In this document: piece by piece, positions 35,074 through 44,102 of the stretch | Layout: each line of letters begins with the position of its first letter | Numbering within the stretch: position 1 is the first letter of the stretch | DNA from: Flavobacterium sp. | GTDB taxonomy: Bacteria > Bacteroidota > Bacteroidia > Flavobacteriales > Flavobacteriaceae | Direction: 5' to 3' | Length of the DNA stretch: 64,000 nucleotides | Assembly (NCBI RefSeq): GCF_017744675.1 | Contig: NZ_JAGIAV010000002.1 | Coordinates: 372,001-436,000 of the forward strand | Notes under the pieces: generated by a model | What the model saw: only the letters and a program-made list of their open reading frames with translations | Databases searched by the model: none | Told to the model about the DNA's origin: nothing | Position numbers and translations under genes: made by a program

Positions 35074-36642
35074 TCAAATCGGTATCGGCTCCACTTCTAC
35101 TCTTCCTATTGGTCTACGCCAAAGTTTGAAAAGCAGAATAATCAAAATGGGCAGAAAACAAATTGCCGACATGACGAGATAAATATCTTTGTACGCCAAT
35201 AAAATAGAGGCTTGAGAAGTTTGATTGGAAAGGCTTTTTTCTGCTTTTTTCTGCGCCTCTGCATCGGATAAACCCATAAACAAAAACTTCTTTTTTGAAT
35301 TTTCCAGCTGATTTTCGGCTTGCTTGTTTATGGCGCTTAACTGCTGACTTAAACCTGTTTTATGCTGTACATTCATATTCGAAATAAAAGTTCCTAAAAT
35401 GGCTCCACCCAATAAAGAAGCAAAAATGGCCTGAGCAATAATTCCGGTCATCATGCGTGAAGTACTTAATTGCGGAGGGACACCTTCTGAGATATAAAGC
35501 AGTGAGACAGGAAAAATAAATCCCATTCCTAATCCTTTAAAAATTAAGGGCAGATAAAAATCAGAAGCATCAATTCCTGGATAAAATCTGAAAAAGAGCG
35601 TAATATGATAAATTCCATAACAGGCAAAACCAATCACCCAAATCGTGGCCAGATAAATGCGTTTGTATAAAAGGTAAGTTGAAAGCGGAATCGAAATACA
35701 CAATCCAATCAGCAATGAAAGATGTGTTACTGCTCCAAGAACGGGATCAAAGCCTAAAACATTTGTCATATAACCTGTAACCACGCTTCCCGTACCGTTC
35801 ATGATTCCGATATAAAACATTAAAAAAGCGCCTGCAATAACGTTTTTAAACTTATAAACATCTGGATTAATTAAGGGTTCTGCCGTAAAACGAACATGAA
35901 GCATATAAATTCCTGCCGTAATAAATAAAAATGCGAAAGCCAGATTTATTTTAGGATCGTTAAACCAATTTCTAGTCTGTCCTTCTGCACATAAAAAGAG
36001 AATGATCGTAAAAAATAAAATCAGGATCATCCAACCTCTCCAATCAAACTGAAATTTGGTTTTAAGAGGCGCAACATCGGCTTTATAAAAATACCAAGCC
36101 AGAATAATGCAGATTAAAAAATTGGCATTTAAGAAATAAACTCCGAACGTCCAGTTATGAAAACTCACAAAATGTGCTCCCAAATATTGATACAAATGCT
36201 GACTCCCTTTTTGTATAAACTGAAAAATGCCATACATCAAAGCCATATTTAATGCTGGATTGTATTTTAATAAAATAGGCACCATCGAAGCAAATATTCC
36301 AATAATCGAAACAATTGCCAAAAGAGAGCGGCACAAAACAAACCATGCGATAGTAGGCGCAAACAATGAAGCGGTATTAAATAGCAATGATAAAAATGAA
36401 ACCGATAAAATCATGGTGCGCACTTTGATTTGTTTTCCTAATTTTAATCCTAAAGGCAAAAAAGCCAACATTGCAAAAATGGGAATGTAAACGGCATAAC
36501 TAAAAGCAGTTGTAGAAGGTCCGAAATGGCCTAAAATCTGCGAGTTATCATAAGTCGTAACATTGAGCCCGTTAAAAAAAGGAATCGTCAGGATATACAA
36601 TCCTGTTAGGGTAAAAAGACTCCTTTTTTTTCCTGCAAACAT
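35074..36642 (-). CDS. EmrB-like MFS drug exporter (DHA2 type)
   Basis: A 522-residue MFS protein with about 14 hydrophobic segments, the DHA2 drug:H+ antiporter plan. A long loop rich in Gln, Glu and Lys lies before the last segment (about 430-480). It is the inner-membrane pump of the tripartite system encoded with the HlyD-type adaptor 3 bp upstream and the TolC-type channel before that. Motif A is poorly conserved (LPLGLKLGKQIKVRT), as is common in the Bacteroidota branch. The substrate is unknown. Confidence 0.85.
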   Translation of the reverse strand: MFAGKKRSLFTLTGLYILTIPFFNGLNVTTYDNSQILGHFGPSTTAFSYAVYIPIFAMLAFLPLGLKLGKQIKVRTMILSVSFLSLLFNTASLFAPTIAWFVLCRSLLAIVSIIGIFASMVPILLKYNPALNMALMYGIFQFIQKGSQHLYQYLGAHFVSFHNWTFGVYFLNANFLICIILAWYFYKADVAPLKTKFQFDWRGWMILILFFTIILFLCAEGQTRNWFNDPKINLAFAFLFITAGIYMLHVRFTAEPLINPDVYKFKNVIAGAFLMFYIGIMNGTGSVVTGYMTNVLGFDPVLGAVTHLSLLIGLCISIPLSTYLLYKRIYLATIWVIGFACYGIYHITLFFRFYPGIDASDFYLPLIFKGLGMGFIFPVSLLYISEGVPPQLSTSRMMTGIIAQAIFASLLGGAILGTFISNMNVQHKTGLSQQLSAINKQAENQLENSKKKFLFMGLSDAEAQKKAEKSLSNQTSQASILLAYKDIYLVMSAICFLPILIILLFKLWRRPIGRVEVEPIPI

Positions 36643-36645
36643 CTT

Positions 36646-37710
36646 TTATTTTTTTACTTCAACTGTTACATTCATTCCTGGCCGTACTTCCTGAAGCTCT
36701 TTTGACGGAGTTTCAAATTCAATTTTAACGGGAATGCGCTGTGTGATTTTTACAAAATTCCCTGTTGAGTTATCTGGCTCCACCATAGAAAATTTGGCTC
36801 CCGTAGCAGGAGAAAAACCAGCTACTTTTCCTTTAAACTCTTTTCCGTCCAAAGCATCGATGGTAATGGTCACTTCTTGTCCTTGTTTGATTTTTTCGAT
36901 TTGGGTTTCTTTAAAATTGGCCGAAATCCACAACTTTTCAGTCAAAACCATTGTAGCAATAGTCTGGTTGGCATTAATTAATTCGCCAATAGACAAATTT
37001 CGTTCGCCAACAAAACCATCTGCAGGTGCCAGAATTGCGGTATAAGAGAGCTGCAATTTTGCCGCGTCTAAATCTGCTTTCTTTCTAGCAACCGTTGCTG
37101 TGGCTGCTTCTAGATTAATCGAACTTTGTTTGGTAATCGAACTGCTGGCTTCCAAGCCTTTTCTTCCCGCATTTACATAAGCTTCTTCCGATTTCAATTT
37201 AGAAATAACCTGATCGTACTGATTTCGTGTTACGGCCGAATCGGCATACATATTCTTGAAACGCTGGTAATCTTTTTGAGCTTTTTCTAAACTTGCCAAA
37301 TCTCCCGCCAGTCTTTCTTTTCCCGAAGCCTGATTAGAAACCGATGTGGTGATGTTTTGCTGCAGCGAATGCAGATTTCCTTCGGCAATGGCCAAATCTG
37401 CTTCTGCTTGTTTTACTTTAATGCGATATTCTTCATCGTCTAAAACAACCAATGTGTCACCTTTGCGGACATGCTGATTAGACTCAAATCGTATTTCCTT
37501 GATATGTCCCGTAGCTCTTGCGGCGATATTGTTTAGATAAGCTTCTACTTGAGCATTATTTGTAGTTTCATAAGAACTAAAATCAAAGAATAAACTTAAA
37601 ATCCACAATCCGCCTGCAATTAAAAAAACAAAAGACAGTATGGTGAGAACGCTGTTTCTCCTTTTTTCACTTTTCTGAATGGCTCCGTTTTGTGTATCTG
37701 CTTCGCTCAT
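36646..37710 (-). CDS. HlyD/EmrA-family periplasmic adaptor
   Basis: A 354-residue membrane-fusion protein. One transmembrane helix (about 23-42) is followed by a biotinyl-lipoyl half (ATGHIKEIRFESNQHVRKGDTL), a long coiled-coil hairpin (about 100-215, rich in Ala, Lys and Gln), the second lipoyl half (LAPADGFVGERNLSIGELI) and a beta-barrel domain. It bridges the EmrB-like pump and the TolC-like channel. Gaps of 11 bp and 3 bp to its neighbours show one operon in the order channel, adaptor, pump. Confidence 0.92.
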   Translation of the reverse strand: MSEADTQNGAIQKSEKRRNSVLTILSFVFLIAGGLWILSLFFDFSSYETTNNAQVEAYLNNIAARATGHIKEIRFESNQHVRKGDTLVVLDDEEYRIKVKQAEADLAIAEGNLHSLQQNITTSVSNQASGKERLAGDLASLEKAQKDYQRFKNMYADSAVTRNQYDQVISKLKSEEAYVNAGRKGLEASSSITKQSSINLEAATATVARKKADLDAAKLQLSYTAILAPADGFVGERNLSIGELINANQTIATMVLTEKLWISANFKETQIEKIKQGQEVTITIDALDGKEFKGKVAGFSPATGAKFSMVEPDNSTGNFVKITQRIPVKIEFETPSKELQEVRPGMNVTVEVKK

Positions 37711-37721
37711 AACAAGATATA

Positions 37722-39068
37722 TTAAAGTTTTCCCATTGCGTATTGAAGGGAGTAATATTGAATAATCAAATCTAAATTGGCATTTACCAGTGAAATTCGG
37801 GAGTTATTCAATTGTAATTCTGCATCGACAATTTCGCTGATTAAAGCAAAATCGTTGTCATAACGGCTTTTTACAATTTTATAATTGCTCATAGAGAGCT
37901 CGACATCTTTTTTGTAGGTTTTGATGTTTTCTTTGCTTTCAGCATATCGCACATAAGCGTTTTTAACCTCTGTAGAAATCTGATCTTTGGTAACTTCTAG
38001 GGCGATATTGCTCTTATCAATTTCTAGTTTATCGCCACTTATGCGATGCTTTAAAGTATAGAAACTAGAAATATCCCAATTAAGAGAAAGCCCTGCCGCC
38101 CAGTAATTCAATACATTCACATAATTAGGCCATTGTGCCGGATATTCGGTGTTCAGAATAAGATTTGCATTTAGATTGGGTTTAAATCCGCTTTTGGTCA
38201 AGCTCAATGACGATTCAGACAACTTGATTTTTACAGCCGCACGTTTTATCTCTTCTCGGTTCTGAAAAGCTTCTTCCAGACTTTGCTGCAGATTCATGTT
38301 TTCTGTCGGAATCATACTTTCTGCCACTTCTGGTTTCAGAATCGTATTATTTGGAAAACCGATTAAGATATCAAGATAATTGCTGATGAGCTCAATAGTA
38401 TTGGTGCTTCTAAAAACCGAAACCTTAAAATTGGACTGCTGCAATTCGGTTCTTAAAAGGTCGCTCGTCAAGTTTTGGCCATTCTTTACACGAGATTTCA
38501 ATTGATTGATTCGTATATCGGTATTTATAATATTCTGTTTGGTAACCTCAATCTGACGGTATAGTTTTTCGAGCGTGAAATATTGTTCTGTTATGGCGTT
38601 TTTAACGTCAGCTTCAGTCATTTTTACAGCAGATTCCTGCATCTGATGAATTAATTCCTGTTGATTAATTCTGGTGTTAATGGCATTTCCTGTATAAATA
38701 GGGAGAGACGAAATGATATTGGCAAATGCTTGATGGTTGTAATAATCGACCGTAATCTGGTTTTTATAAAATCCTTCATACAGTTTAGGATCGCCGATGT
38801 AATTGTATCCGCCATTTAAACCAATTCTTGGCATTTTTGCAATTTTAGCCTGATCGACATTTTCATTGGCAATAGCCAAATCGGCATTAGCCAGTTTCAA
38901 TTGCCGGTTGTTTTTAATGCCCAATAAAATTGCCTCGTCGAGCCTTATTTTTTTTGCAGAAGACAGACTGACGGTATCTTGCTGCGAAAAGCTTAAGTTA
39001 CCGCTACAGCATAATAAAATTAGAGCTAAATATTTTACATTTAAAACTCTACATTGCCAATAACTCAT
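37722..39068 (-). CDS. TolC-family outer-membrane efflux protein
   Basis: A 448-residue outer-membrane factor. The signal peptide ends near LSFSQQ, and two OEP repeats have the typical helix starts (LDEAILLGIKNNRQLKLANADL near residue 42, SLEEAFQNREEIKRAAVKIKL in the second half). It is the first gene of the efflux operon. Met1 is retained as start, although Met-less alternatives inside the signal region cannot be excluded. No dedicated regulator is adjacent. A 40-bp perfect palindrome lies 186 bp upstream. Confidence 0.88.
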   Translation of the reverse strand: MSYWQCRVLNVKYLALILLCCSGNLSFSQQDTVSLSSAKKIRLDEAILLGIKNNRQLKLANADLAIANENVDQAKIAKMPRIGLNGGYNYIGDPKLYEGFYKNQITVDYYNHQAFANIISSLPIYTGNAINTRINQQELIHQMQESAVKMTEADVKNAITEQYFTLEKLYRQIEVTKQNIINTDIRINQLKSRVKNGQNLTSDLLRTELQQSNFKVSVFRSTNTIELISNYLDILIGFPNNTILKPEVAESMIPTENMNLQQSLEEAFQNREEIKRAAVKIKLSESSLSLTKSGFKPNLNANLILNTEYPAQWPNYVNVLNYWAAGLSLNWDISSFYTLKHRISGDKLEIDKSNIALEVTKDQISTEVKNAYVRYAESKENIKTYKKDVELSMSNYKIVKSRYDNDFALISEIVDAELQLNNSRISLVNANLDLIIQYYSLQYAMGKL

Positions 39069-39253
39069 TCGATTATATTGATTTAATTTTGCTTTTTTGG
39101 GAACTTGTAATCAATATTGTTTAGCAAATATTTCAGGGAAATTTTAAAATTCACCTGCTTAAAAGTATCGGTATGGCTTTGAAATTTGCTTTAAGGCAGT
39201 TATTTAAGAATTAAATTTAAACAATTATTAACCAACATTTTAAGGTATAAATA

Positions 39254-39293
39254 CTCAAAGTGGTTTCATTTTATAAAATGAAACCACTTTGAG
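39254..39293. repeat. Perfect 40-bp palindrome without spacer
   Basis: CTCAAAGTGGTTTCATTTTA is followed directly by its exact reverse complement. It lies between the cupin operon's terminator and the efflux operon, 186 bp before the TolC start. It could be an operator, a REP-like element or a secondary terminator; it lacks a T run in the minus direction. Confidence 0.85.
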
Positions 39294-39321
39294 ACGTTTT
39301 TAAGAATATCCTAAGACAAAA

Positions 39322-39356
39322 AAAATTGCAACAATCCTAAAGTTCATTGCAATTTT
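39322..39356 (-). terminator. Terminator of the quinone reductase-cupin operon
   Basis: AAAATTGCAA and TTGCAATTTT arms enclose a 15-base loop. On the minus strand the stem runs into a stretch of eight T's. Confidence 0.75.
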
Positions 39357-39391
39357 CAATTAAATCAAAATCTAACTATCGGCGTATAATT

Positions 39392-39865
39392 CTATTTTTC
39401 CGTTTTTGCATCTAGTAAAATAGCCAACTGAATACACGGTGTATTTGACCGATTGCTCCAAGCATGATTAGTTCCGCGCTGAATTACAATATCTCCAGCT
39501 TTCAGGAGCGTTTCTTCTTCCTCAACAATCAGATAAATTTCGCCCGAAATGATGATGATATAATCTAAAGTATCAGTCTGATGCATTAAAGGATGTGGTT
39601 CTCCTTCTGGAGCTATCACTCCTAAATCTTTATCGGGCGGAATCTGCACATAGCGAAAATAACTTCCGCTTTTGGGCGTATTTGGAAATGCGGTATTTTC
39701 AATAATTTTTTCTTCAAATTTTGCTGGTGTTGAATCTGTCGACCAGATATCTGAGATAATCAGTCCCGGAAAATGCTCTGAAACATTCGTCACAATTTCA
39801 TCTTGCTCTATAATAGATTTTCCGTTTCGTAAGCCTGTTACAATTCTTCTCGGTATCGTTCTCAT
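39392..39865 (-). CDS. Cupin-domain protein
   Basis: A 157-residue single-domain cupin. The first cupin motif is represented by HPLMHQTDTLDYIIIISGE and the second by GDIVIQRGTNHAWSNRS. Two or three of the usual metal-binding His and Glu positions are present, so metal binding is possible but not certain. The start overlaps the stop of the preceding reductase gene by 4 bp, indicating translational coupling. It probably acts with that enzyme on the same small molecule, for example a quinone or aldehyde. That role is inferred from context. Confidence 0.82.
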   Translation of the reverse strand: MRTIPRRIVTGLRNGKSIIEQDEIVTNVSEHFPGLIISDIWSTDSTPAKFEEKIIENTAFPNTPKSGSYFRYVQIPPDKDLGVIAPEGEPHPLMHQTDTLDYIIIISGEIYLIVEEEETLLKAGDIVIQRGTNHAWSNRSNTPCIQLAILLDAKTEK

Positions 39866-40860
39866 TCTTTATCAATCTGCATTATTAATTTTCTGCCATT
39901 GGTTTTGTTTTCTCTCAAGATAGAAAGCGCCTTATCAACCGTTTCTTTATTTAATTCGCCAACTACCGAAATATTTGGCGGACTAATTGTTTCGTTTTCT
40001 AGCAAATGGCTCAATTCTGTCAATCCATTTTTATAGTAATCGTATTGTTTTTCAATTCCATACGCATAATTTGAAATATTATAAATGGAAGCTCCTCTCG
40101 AAAAAAGAATTCCACGAGATTCTGGAGTTGAAAAATTCGTGACATCAATATAAATTCCGTTTACTTTCAACAGTTTTGCTGCAATTTCAACAACCTTATT
40201 TCCAACCAAATCAACTGCAATATCAAATTTTTGATTTTCGTTTAAAGAAAGTGCTGTTTCATAAATATCGTCTTTTTTGTAATTGATGATTTGTTCTGGT
40301 TTTACTCCGAGATTTGTCAAAGAAATTATACTTTCTTCGTTTCCAGCTGTAACTACAAAATTGGTAAAACCTTTAGCGACAAGCAGTTTAACAAAAATGC
40401 TTCCCACTCCGCCAGCCGCGCCTGTAATCAATATCGAATCGGTCAAAGAAGCATTCATTCGTTTAAAAACCTGCAAAGCAGTAAGTCCAGCCGATGGAAT
40501 TCCGGCTGCTGCTTCAAAAGAAATATTCTGAGGTTTCTTAACTGCAATGTCTTCTGGAACACAAATATATTCGGCATACGTTCCGTTCGAACCCATACTC
40601 CCCGATCCGCAGAAAACGGCATCTCCAATTTTCAATTGGGTTACCTCAGCGCCAACTGCTGTAATTATTCCCGAAAATTCACGGCCTAGAATCGGCGAAT
40701 GAATGAGCTTTCTTTCAGAGCCGTTTTCGGTCATTTGATAATCTATCGGATTAAAACCTGAAGCCATAATCCGTACCTGAATCTGATGGGCTTCGGGCAA
40801 TGGAATTTCTACTGTTTCCAATCTAAATTCTCGATTTTCCTGTAATACTATTGCTTTCAT
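39862..40860 (-). CDS. Zinc-independent MDR/quinone oxidoreductase-like dehydrogenase
   Basis: About 332 residues from Met 40860 (MKAIVLQENREF, the usual family start; Met 40869 is an alternative). It is a medium-chain dehydrogenase/reductase of the quinone-reductase branch: a GroES-like N-terminal domain (IMASGFNPIDYQM), then a Rossmann domain with GAAGGVGSIFVKLL. The structural and catalytic zinc cysteines of alcohol dehydrogenases are missing. It is expected to reduce quinones or enones with NADPH. It is first in an operon with the cupin gene and divergent from an HxlR regulator, a common arrangement in electrophile responses. Confidence 0.88.
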   Translation of the reverse strand: MKAIVLQENREFRLETVEIPLPEAHQIQVRIMASGFNPIDYQMTENGSERKLIHSPILGREFSGIITAVGAEVTQLKIGDAVFCGSGSMGSNGTYAEYICVPEDIAVKKPQNISFEAAAGIPSAGLTALQVFKRMNASLTDSILITGAAGGVGSIFVKLLVAKGFTNFVVTAGNEESIISLTNLGVKPEQIINYKKDDIYETALSLNENQKFDIAVDLVGNKVVEIAAKLLKVNGIYIDVTNFSTPESRGILFSRGASIYNISNYAYGIEKQYDYYKNGLTELSHLLENETISPPNISVVGELNKETVDKALSILRENKTNGRKLIMQIDKE

Positions 40861-40878
40861 TTTTATCATTTTAGTTTA

Positions 40879-40886
40879 CAAAAGTA
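40879..40886 (-). promoter_or_regulatory. -7 element for the MDR-cupin operon
   Basis: TACTTTTG on the minus strand fits TAnnTTTG, 18 bp before Met 40860. The palindromes at 40912-40938 lie upstream of it at about -33 to -60. Confidence 0.5.
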
Positions 40887-40900
40887 TCGCCGTAATATTT

Positions 40901-40908
40901 TATTTTTG
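40901..40908 (+). promoter_or_regulatory. -7 element for the hxlR-type gene
   Basis: TATTTTTG fits TAnnTTTG on the plus strand. Transcription would start at about 40914, inside the first palindrome. Confidence 0.45.
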
Positions 40909-40911
40909 TTA

Positions 40912-40938
40912 TGGGTTAACCCAAGGTAACCGGTTACC
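40912..40938. promoter_or_regulatory. Double palindromic operator in the divergent hxlR/MDR region
   Basis: Two adjacent perfect palindromes, TGGGTTAACCCA (40912-40923) and GGTAACCGGTTACC (40925-40938), share the half-site GGT(T)AAC. Their position between two divergent promoters suits binding by the dimeric HxlR regulator encoded at 40953. Confidence 0.7.
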
Positions 40939-40952
40939 AAAGAGAAACTAGT

Positions 40953-41330
40953 ATGGCAAAAATTAATGATAATGGAGTGCTTCGCGAAGCCAATTGCTCT
41001 GAAGAACTAATGGCAATGCGTGACAGCCTTGATGTTTTAGGCGGAAAATGGAAATTGATGATTCTAAGGTTTTTAACCAATAGAACGCATCAGGTTATTC
41101 ATTTTAAAAAAATGCAGCGCGAAATTGACGGCATTTCGGCTAAAATGCTCAGCAAAGAACTTAAAGAATTAGAAACCAACTTACTTATCTCCAGAACCGA
41201 GCAAGATACTAAACCAGCGACCGTAATTTATGCTATTACCGAATATGGCAAATCTGTTCTTCCAGTTACAGAAACTTTAGTCAATTGGGGATTGACCCAC
41301 CGAGAAAAAATTATAGAATCGCATAAATAA
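40953..41330 (+). CDS. HxlR-family transcriptional regulator, probable thiol sensor
   Basis: A 125-residue winged-helix regulator of the HxlR family. The core LGGKWKLMILRFL and the wing region ISAKMLSKELKELETNLLISRTE are characteristic. A single N-terminal cysteine (Cys15, in REANCSEE) lies just before helix 1, at the position of the sensing cysteine in B. subtilis YodB and HypR. This suggests control by quinones or disulfide stress. It is divergent from the reductase-cupin operon, and paired palindromes between them are the likely binding sites. Confidence 0.9.
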   Translation: MAKINDNGVLREANCSEELMAMRDSLDVLGGKWKLMILRFLTNRTHQVIHFKKMQREIDGISAKMLSKELKELETNLLISRTEQDTKPATVIYAITEYGKSVLPVTETLVNWGLTHREKIIESHK

Positions 41331-41570
41331 TGGGATTTTAAAATTGAATTTCATTTTATATTTAGTGTCACTACTTGCTATTCTACAAAAAGCCTTACAC
41401 TGCTTAACATTCTTGTAATTCCCTAAAGCTCCATTCATTACCAAAAAAATCAATTCTTAAAAATAATTACACAATCGGTTGTTTAATTTACTTTAATTGT
41501 TAAATTAGCAGTAAAAAACTTACTCATAGTGAGTAAGCATATTTACTAACTAGTTAAAACCATTTAAGTT
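41331..41570. promoter_or_regulatory. Upstream region of the GH5 gene with an inverted repeat
   Basis: No gene is seen. CTTACTCA-TAG-TGAGTAAG (41519-41537) is a perfect 8-bp inverted repeat 33 bp before the ATG. Just upstream, TTG and TAAATTAG (one mismatch to TAnnTTTG) are spaced like a promoter, so the repeat would lie at or after the transcription start. Confidence 0.45.
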
Positions 41571-43493
41571 ATGAAAAGATTTCAAAAATTATTTTTTCTT
41601 TTTTTAGTGCTTATTCCCTTTACGCAATTGTTTGCGTGGCCAGGAATGCCATTGCCTCCTCTGCATATAGAAGGCAAAAATTTAAAGGATCCGTGCGGAA
41701 AAAACGTTCTACTGCATGGTGTTGCCATAACTCCTAGTCCTTGGTTTAATGGCTGTTCGTACAACCAATGCCGTTGGGACAATTACAATGTTCAAGGCTG
41801 TCTAAATTACAATAATGCTGTTATGGACGCGCTTACCAACACAAGTAACGGATGGAAATTAAATTATATAAGGCTTCATATTGATCCTTATTGGACCAAT
41901 ACGCCAGGCTGTTCGGCAGGAGAAAACGACATTTCGTGCTTTGATTACAATAGATTGGTAACGTATGTAAATCAGGTTATAATTCCTTTAATTGATCATG
42001 CTAGAAGCAGAGGACTTTATGTTGTGCTTCGCCCTCCTGGAGTATGCCCTAATCGAATTGCTTATGGAGACAATTACCATAATTATTTAAGAACGGTTTG
42101 GCAATATTTATCGAACCATCCTAGTTTAAAAAATGTAGATAATGTAATGTTTGAATTAGCCAATGAGCCTGTAGAAATACTGGGAACAAATGGAAATTGG
42201 GGCGCTACTGGCGATGAGCATTTTGCCGCTTTACATAATTTCTTTCAAGATTTAGTAAATAAAATTAGAGCCAATGGCGCAAATAATGTTTGCTGGATAC
42301 CAGGAACAGGATATCAATCTAATTACCAAGGATATCCAAATCATTTGATAACAGGAGGCAGTATAGGCTATGCTGTTCATGTTTATCCAGGATATTGGGG
42401 AGCTAATGCAGAAAATACCACTAGTTTTAATAATGCCTGGAATGCTAACGTGCAACCAATTGCTAACGTAGCACCTATTTTGATAACAGAAACAGATTGG
42501 TCTCCTAATGGTGTCGGAACATGGGCTACTGGCACAACAAGTGGTTTTGGTGTTAATCTAAAAGGCAGAATTGATGCTACTGGAAATTGCGGTTGGAATT
42601 TACTTAAACCAGAAGAGTTAATAACTAACGGGGATCCATATAATGTTACAACTGCTTTCAACAACAATTGGGAGGCTTGCGCTGCGCCAGCTAAACAGTG
42701 GTTTTCTGAATATGCCAATAGCAATATTCCATCTCTAAGCTGCAACACCTTAACAAACAATACCGTTTATGAAATTGAGTTTAAAACAAACTCTAGCAAA
42801 GTATTAGATCTTAAGTATGGAACTAACGCAAATGGCACAGTGATTCGTCCTTGGGATAGATTAGGCGGAACACCACAGCAATGGATTGCTGTTGATGCTG
42901 GAAACGGCTATTGGCGTTTTAAATCGAATGCAAGTTCTACAGGACGTGTAATCGATCTTGAGAGCGCAGATGCAACAAATGGAAAATCGATAAGACTTTG
43001 GGATGATTATAGCAACGATGCACAAAAATGGCTGGTAACCGATGTTGGAAATGGCTATTATAGCATTAAATCGGCTGTAAATACATCAAAAGGTTGGGAC
43101 ACTGCCAATTGTAATATGGACGGCACAGCAAATCTTCAGCTTTGGGATTATTACGGGACTTCATGCCAATTATTTAAGTTCAATAAAGTAGGAACTACTG
43201 CAAAAAGTGCCATTGAGCAAAACATTGCAGCAAATGATAATCAAACCGTTACTGATGTTCAAGTATATCCAAATCCATCTAGAGGCGGAGAATTTAATAT
43301 TTATGTTCCTTCGCAATCAGAAGAAAATTATTCTCTAGTGGTATACTCAAGTACTGGTGAGGTATTATACGAAACAAAAAATCTAAAATCGAATACTAAT
43401 CAAGCCGTTAAAACTAGACTTCCTAAAGGGGTTTATTTGGCTAAGATTTCTCAAAATTCGACCGCAACAACCAAAAAGATCGTAATTGAATAG
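41571..43493 (+). CDS. Secreted GH5-like glycosidase with ricin-type lectin domain and T9SS tail
   Basis: A 640-residue exported protein. The signal peptide ends near LFAWP. The glycoside hydrolase family 5/cellulase-like domain (about 35-385) has the acid/base in FELANEP (Glu199) and the nucleophile in LITETDW (Glu307). A ricin-type beta-trefoil lectin domain (about 398-545) shows three QxW-type repeats (PQQWI, AQKWL, CQLFKF). A type A T9SS sorting domain follows (about 565-640, VQVYPNPSRGGEFNIYV...KKIVIE). It probably cleaves a beta-glucan or mannan outside the cell. The substrate cannot be chosen from sequence. It is monocistronic. Confidence 0.92.
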   Translation: MKRFQKLFFLFLVLIPFTQLFAWPGMPLPPLHIEGKNLKDPCGKNVLLHGVAITPSPWFNGCSYNQCRWDNYNVQGCLNYNNAVMDALTNTSNGWKLNYIRLHIDPYWTNTPGCSAGENDISCFDYNRLVTYVNQVIIPLIDHARSRGLYVVLRPPGVCPNRIAYGDNYHNYLRTVWQYLSNHPSLKNVDNVMFELANEPVEILGTNGNWGATGDEHFAALHNFFQDLVNKIRANGANNVCWIPGTGYQSNYQGYPNHLITGGSIGYAVHVYPGYWGANAENTTSFNNAWNANVQPIANVAPILITETDWSPNGVGTWATGTTSGFGVNLKGRIDATGNCGWNLLKPEELITNGDPYNVTTAFNNNWEACAAPAKQWFSEYANSNIPSLSCNTLTNNTVYEIEFKTNSSKVLDLKYGTNANGTVIRPWDRLGGTPQQWIAVDAGNGYWRFKSNASSTGRVIDLESADATNGKSIRLWDDYSNDAQKWLVTDVGNGYYSIKSAVNTSKGWDTANCNMDGTANLQLWDYYGTSCQLFKFNKVGTTAKSAIEQNIAANDNQTVTDVQVYPNPSRGGEFNIYVPSQSEENYSLVVYSSTGEVLYETKNLKSNTNQAVKTRLPKGVYLAKISQNSTATTKKIVIE

Positions 43494-43566
43494 CCTATTC
43501 TAAAAACAATACCTATAGATTTGAGATTAACTTTATAATCTTATTCAACAAATAATGTTGAATACA

Positions 43567-43605
43567 AAAACCACTATTTTAATCTTAAATTAAAATAGTG
43601 GTTTT
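43567..43605. terminator. Bidirectional terminator
   Basis: Seventeen-base perfect arms (AAAACCACTATTTTAAT and its complement) with the loop CTTAA lie between the GH5 gene and the convergent HxlR gene. Confidence 0.85.
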
Positions 43606-43647
43606 ACTTTTCTAACTAATGTACTTTCGATGCGAGAGCAAGTCATA

Positions 43648-43995
43648 CTATTGGCTTATGATTTCTTTTCTGAAATGACTGCCCCAGCTAATCAATTCGT
43701 CTAACATTTTTCTCATAGACATTCCTAATGGCGTTAGAGAATATTCAACCGTTATTGGCATACTGTCATAGAGGGTACGCGTAATTATTTTATTCATTTC
43801 TAAGGCTTTTAATTCCTGTGATAACATTTTTGGAGAAATATCAGATATATCTCTTTGTATTTCACCAAATCTTTTATTCCCACCTATTAATGAAATAATA
43901 ATTGGCAACCGCCATTTTCCTTGGATTATTTCTAATGCATCTCTCGAAACCATTAACTTAAACTGGCAAACTTCTTCCTTTTGACTCATATCCAT
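43648..43995 (-). CDS. HxlR-family transcriptional regulator
   Basis: A 115-residue HxlR-type winged-helix protein. The core IQGKWRLPIIISL and ISPKMLSQELKALEMNKIITR are present. A cysteine at position 10 (EEVCQFK) again precedes helix 1, as in redox-sensing members. Met3 (43989) is an alternative start. It is divergent from the yceI gene. The inverted repeats between them (44030-44061) are likely operators, so this regulator probably controls yceI and itself. Confidence 0.88.
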   Translation of the reverse strand: MDMSQKEEVCQFKLMVSRDALEIIQGKWRLPIIISLIGGNKRFGEIQRDISDISPKMLSQELKALEMNKIITRTLYDSMPITVEYSLTPLGMSMRKMLDELISWGSHFRKEIISQ

Positions 43996-44029
43996 CTGAT
44001 TTACAACACACTTTCCTGAATGTAACTAC

Positions 44030-44061
44030 TTACCAATAGGTAACTGCTATCTTATAGATAG
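44030..44061. promoter_or_regulatory. Operator-like inverted repeats between hxlR and yceI genes
   Basis: TTACC-AATA-GGTAA (44030-44043) and CTATC-TTATA-GATAG (44047-44061) lie directly upstream of the yceI -7 element, where a repressor would block the -33 region. The GGTAA half-site also occurs in the operator of the other HxlR locus at 40925-40938. Confidence 0.6.
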
Positions 44062-44071
44062 TAAAACTAAT

Positions 44072-44079
44072 TAATTTTG
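44072..44079 (+). promoter_or_regulatory. -7 element for yceI
   Basis: TAATTTTG fits TAnnTTTG, 23 bp before the ATG. Confidence 0.5.
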
Positions 44080-44102
44080 TGTAATAAATAAAATTATAAA
44101 AA

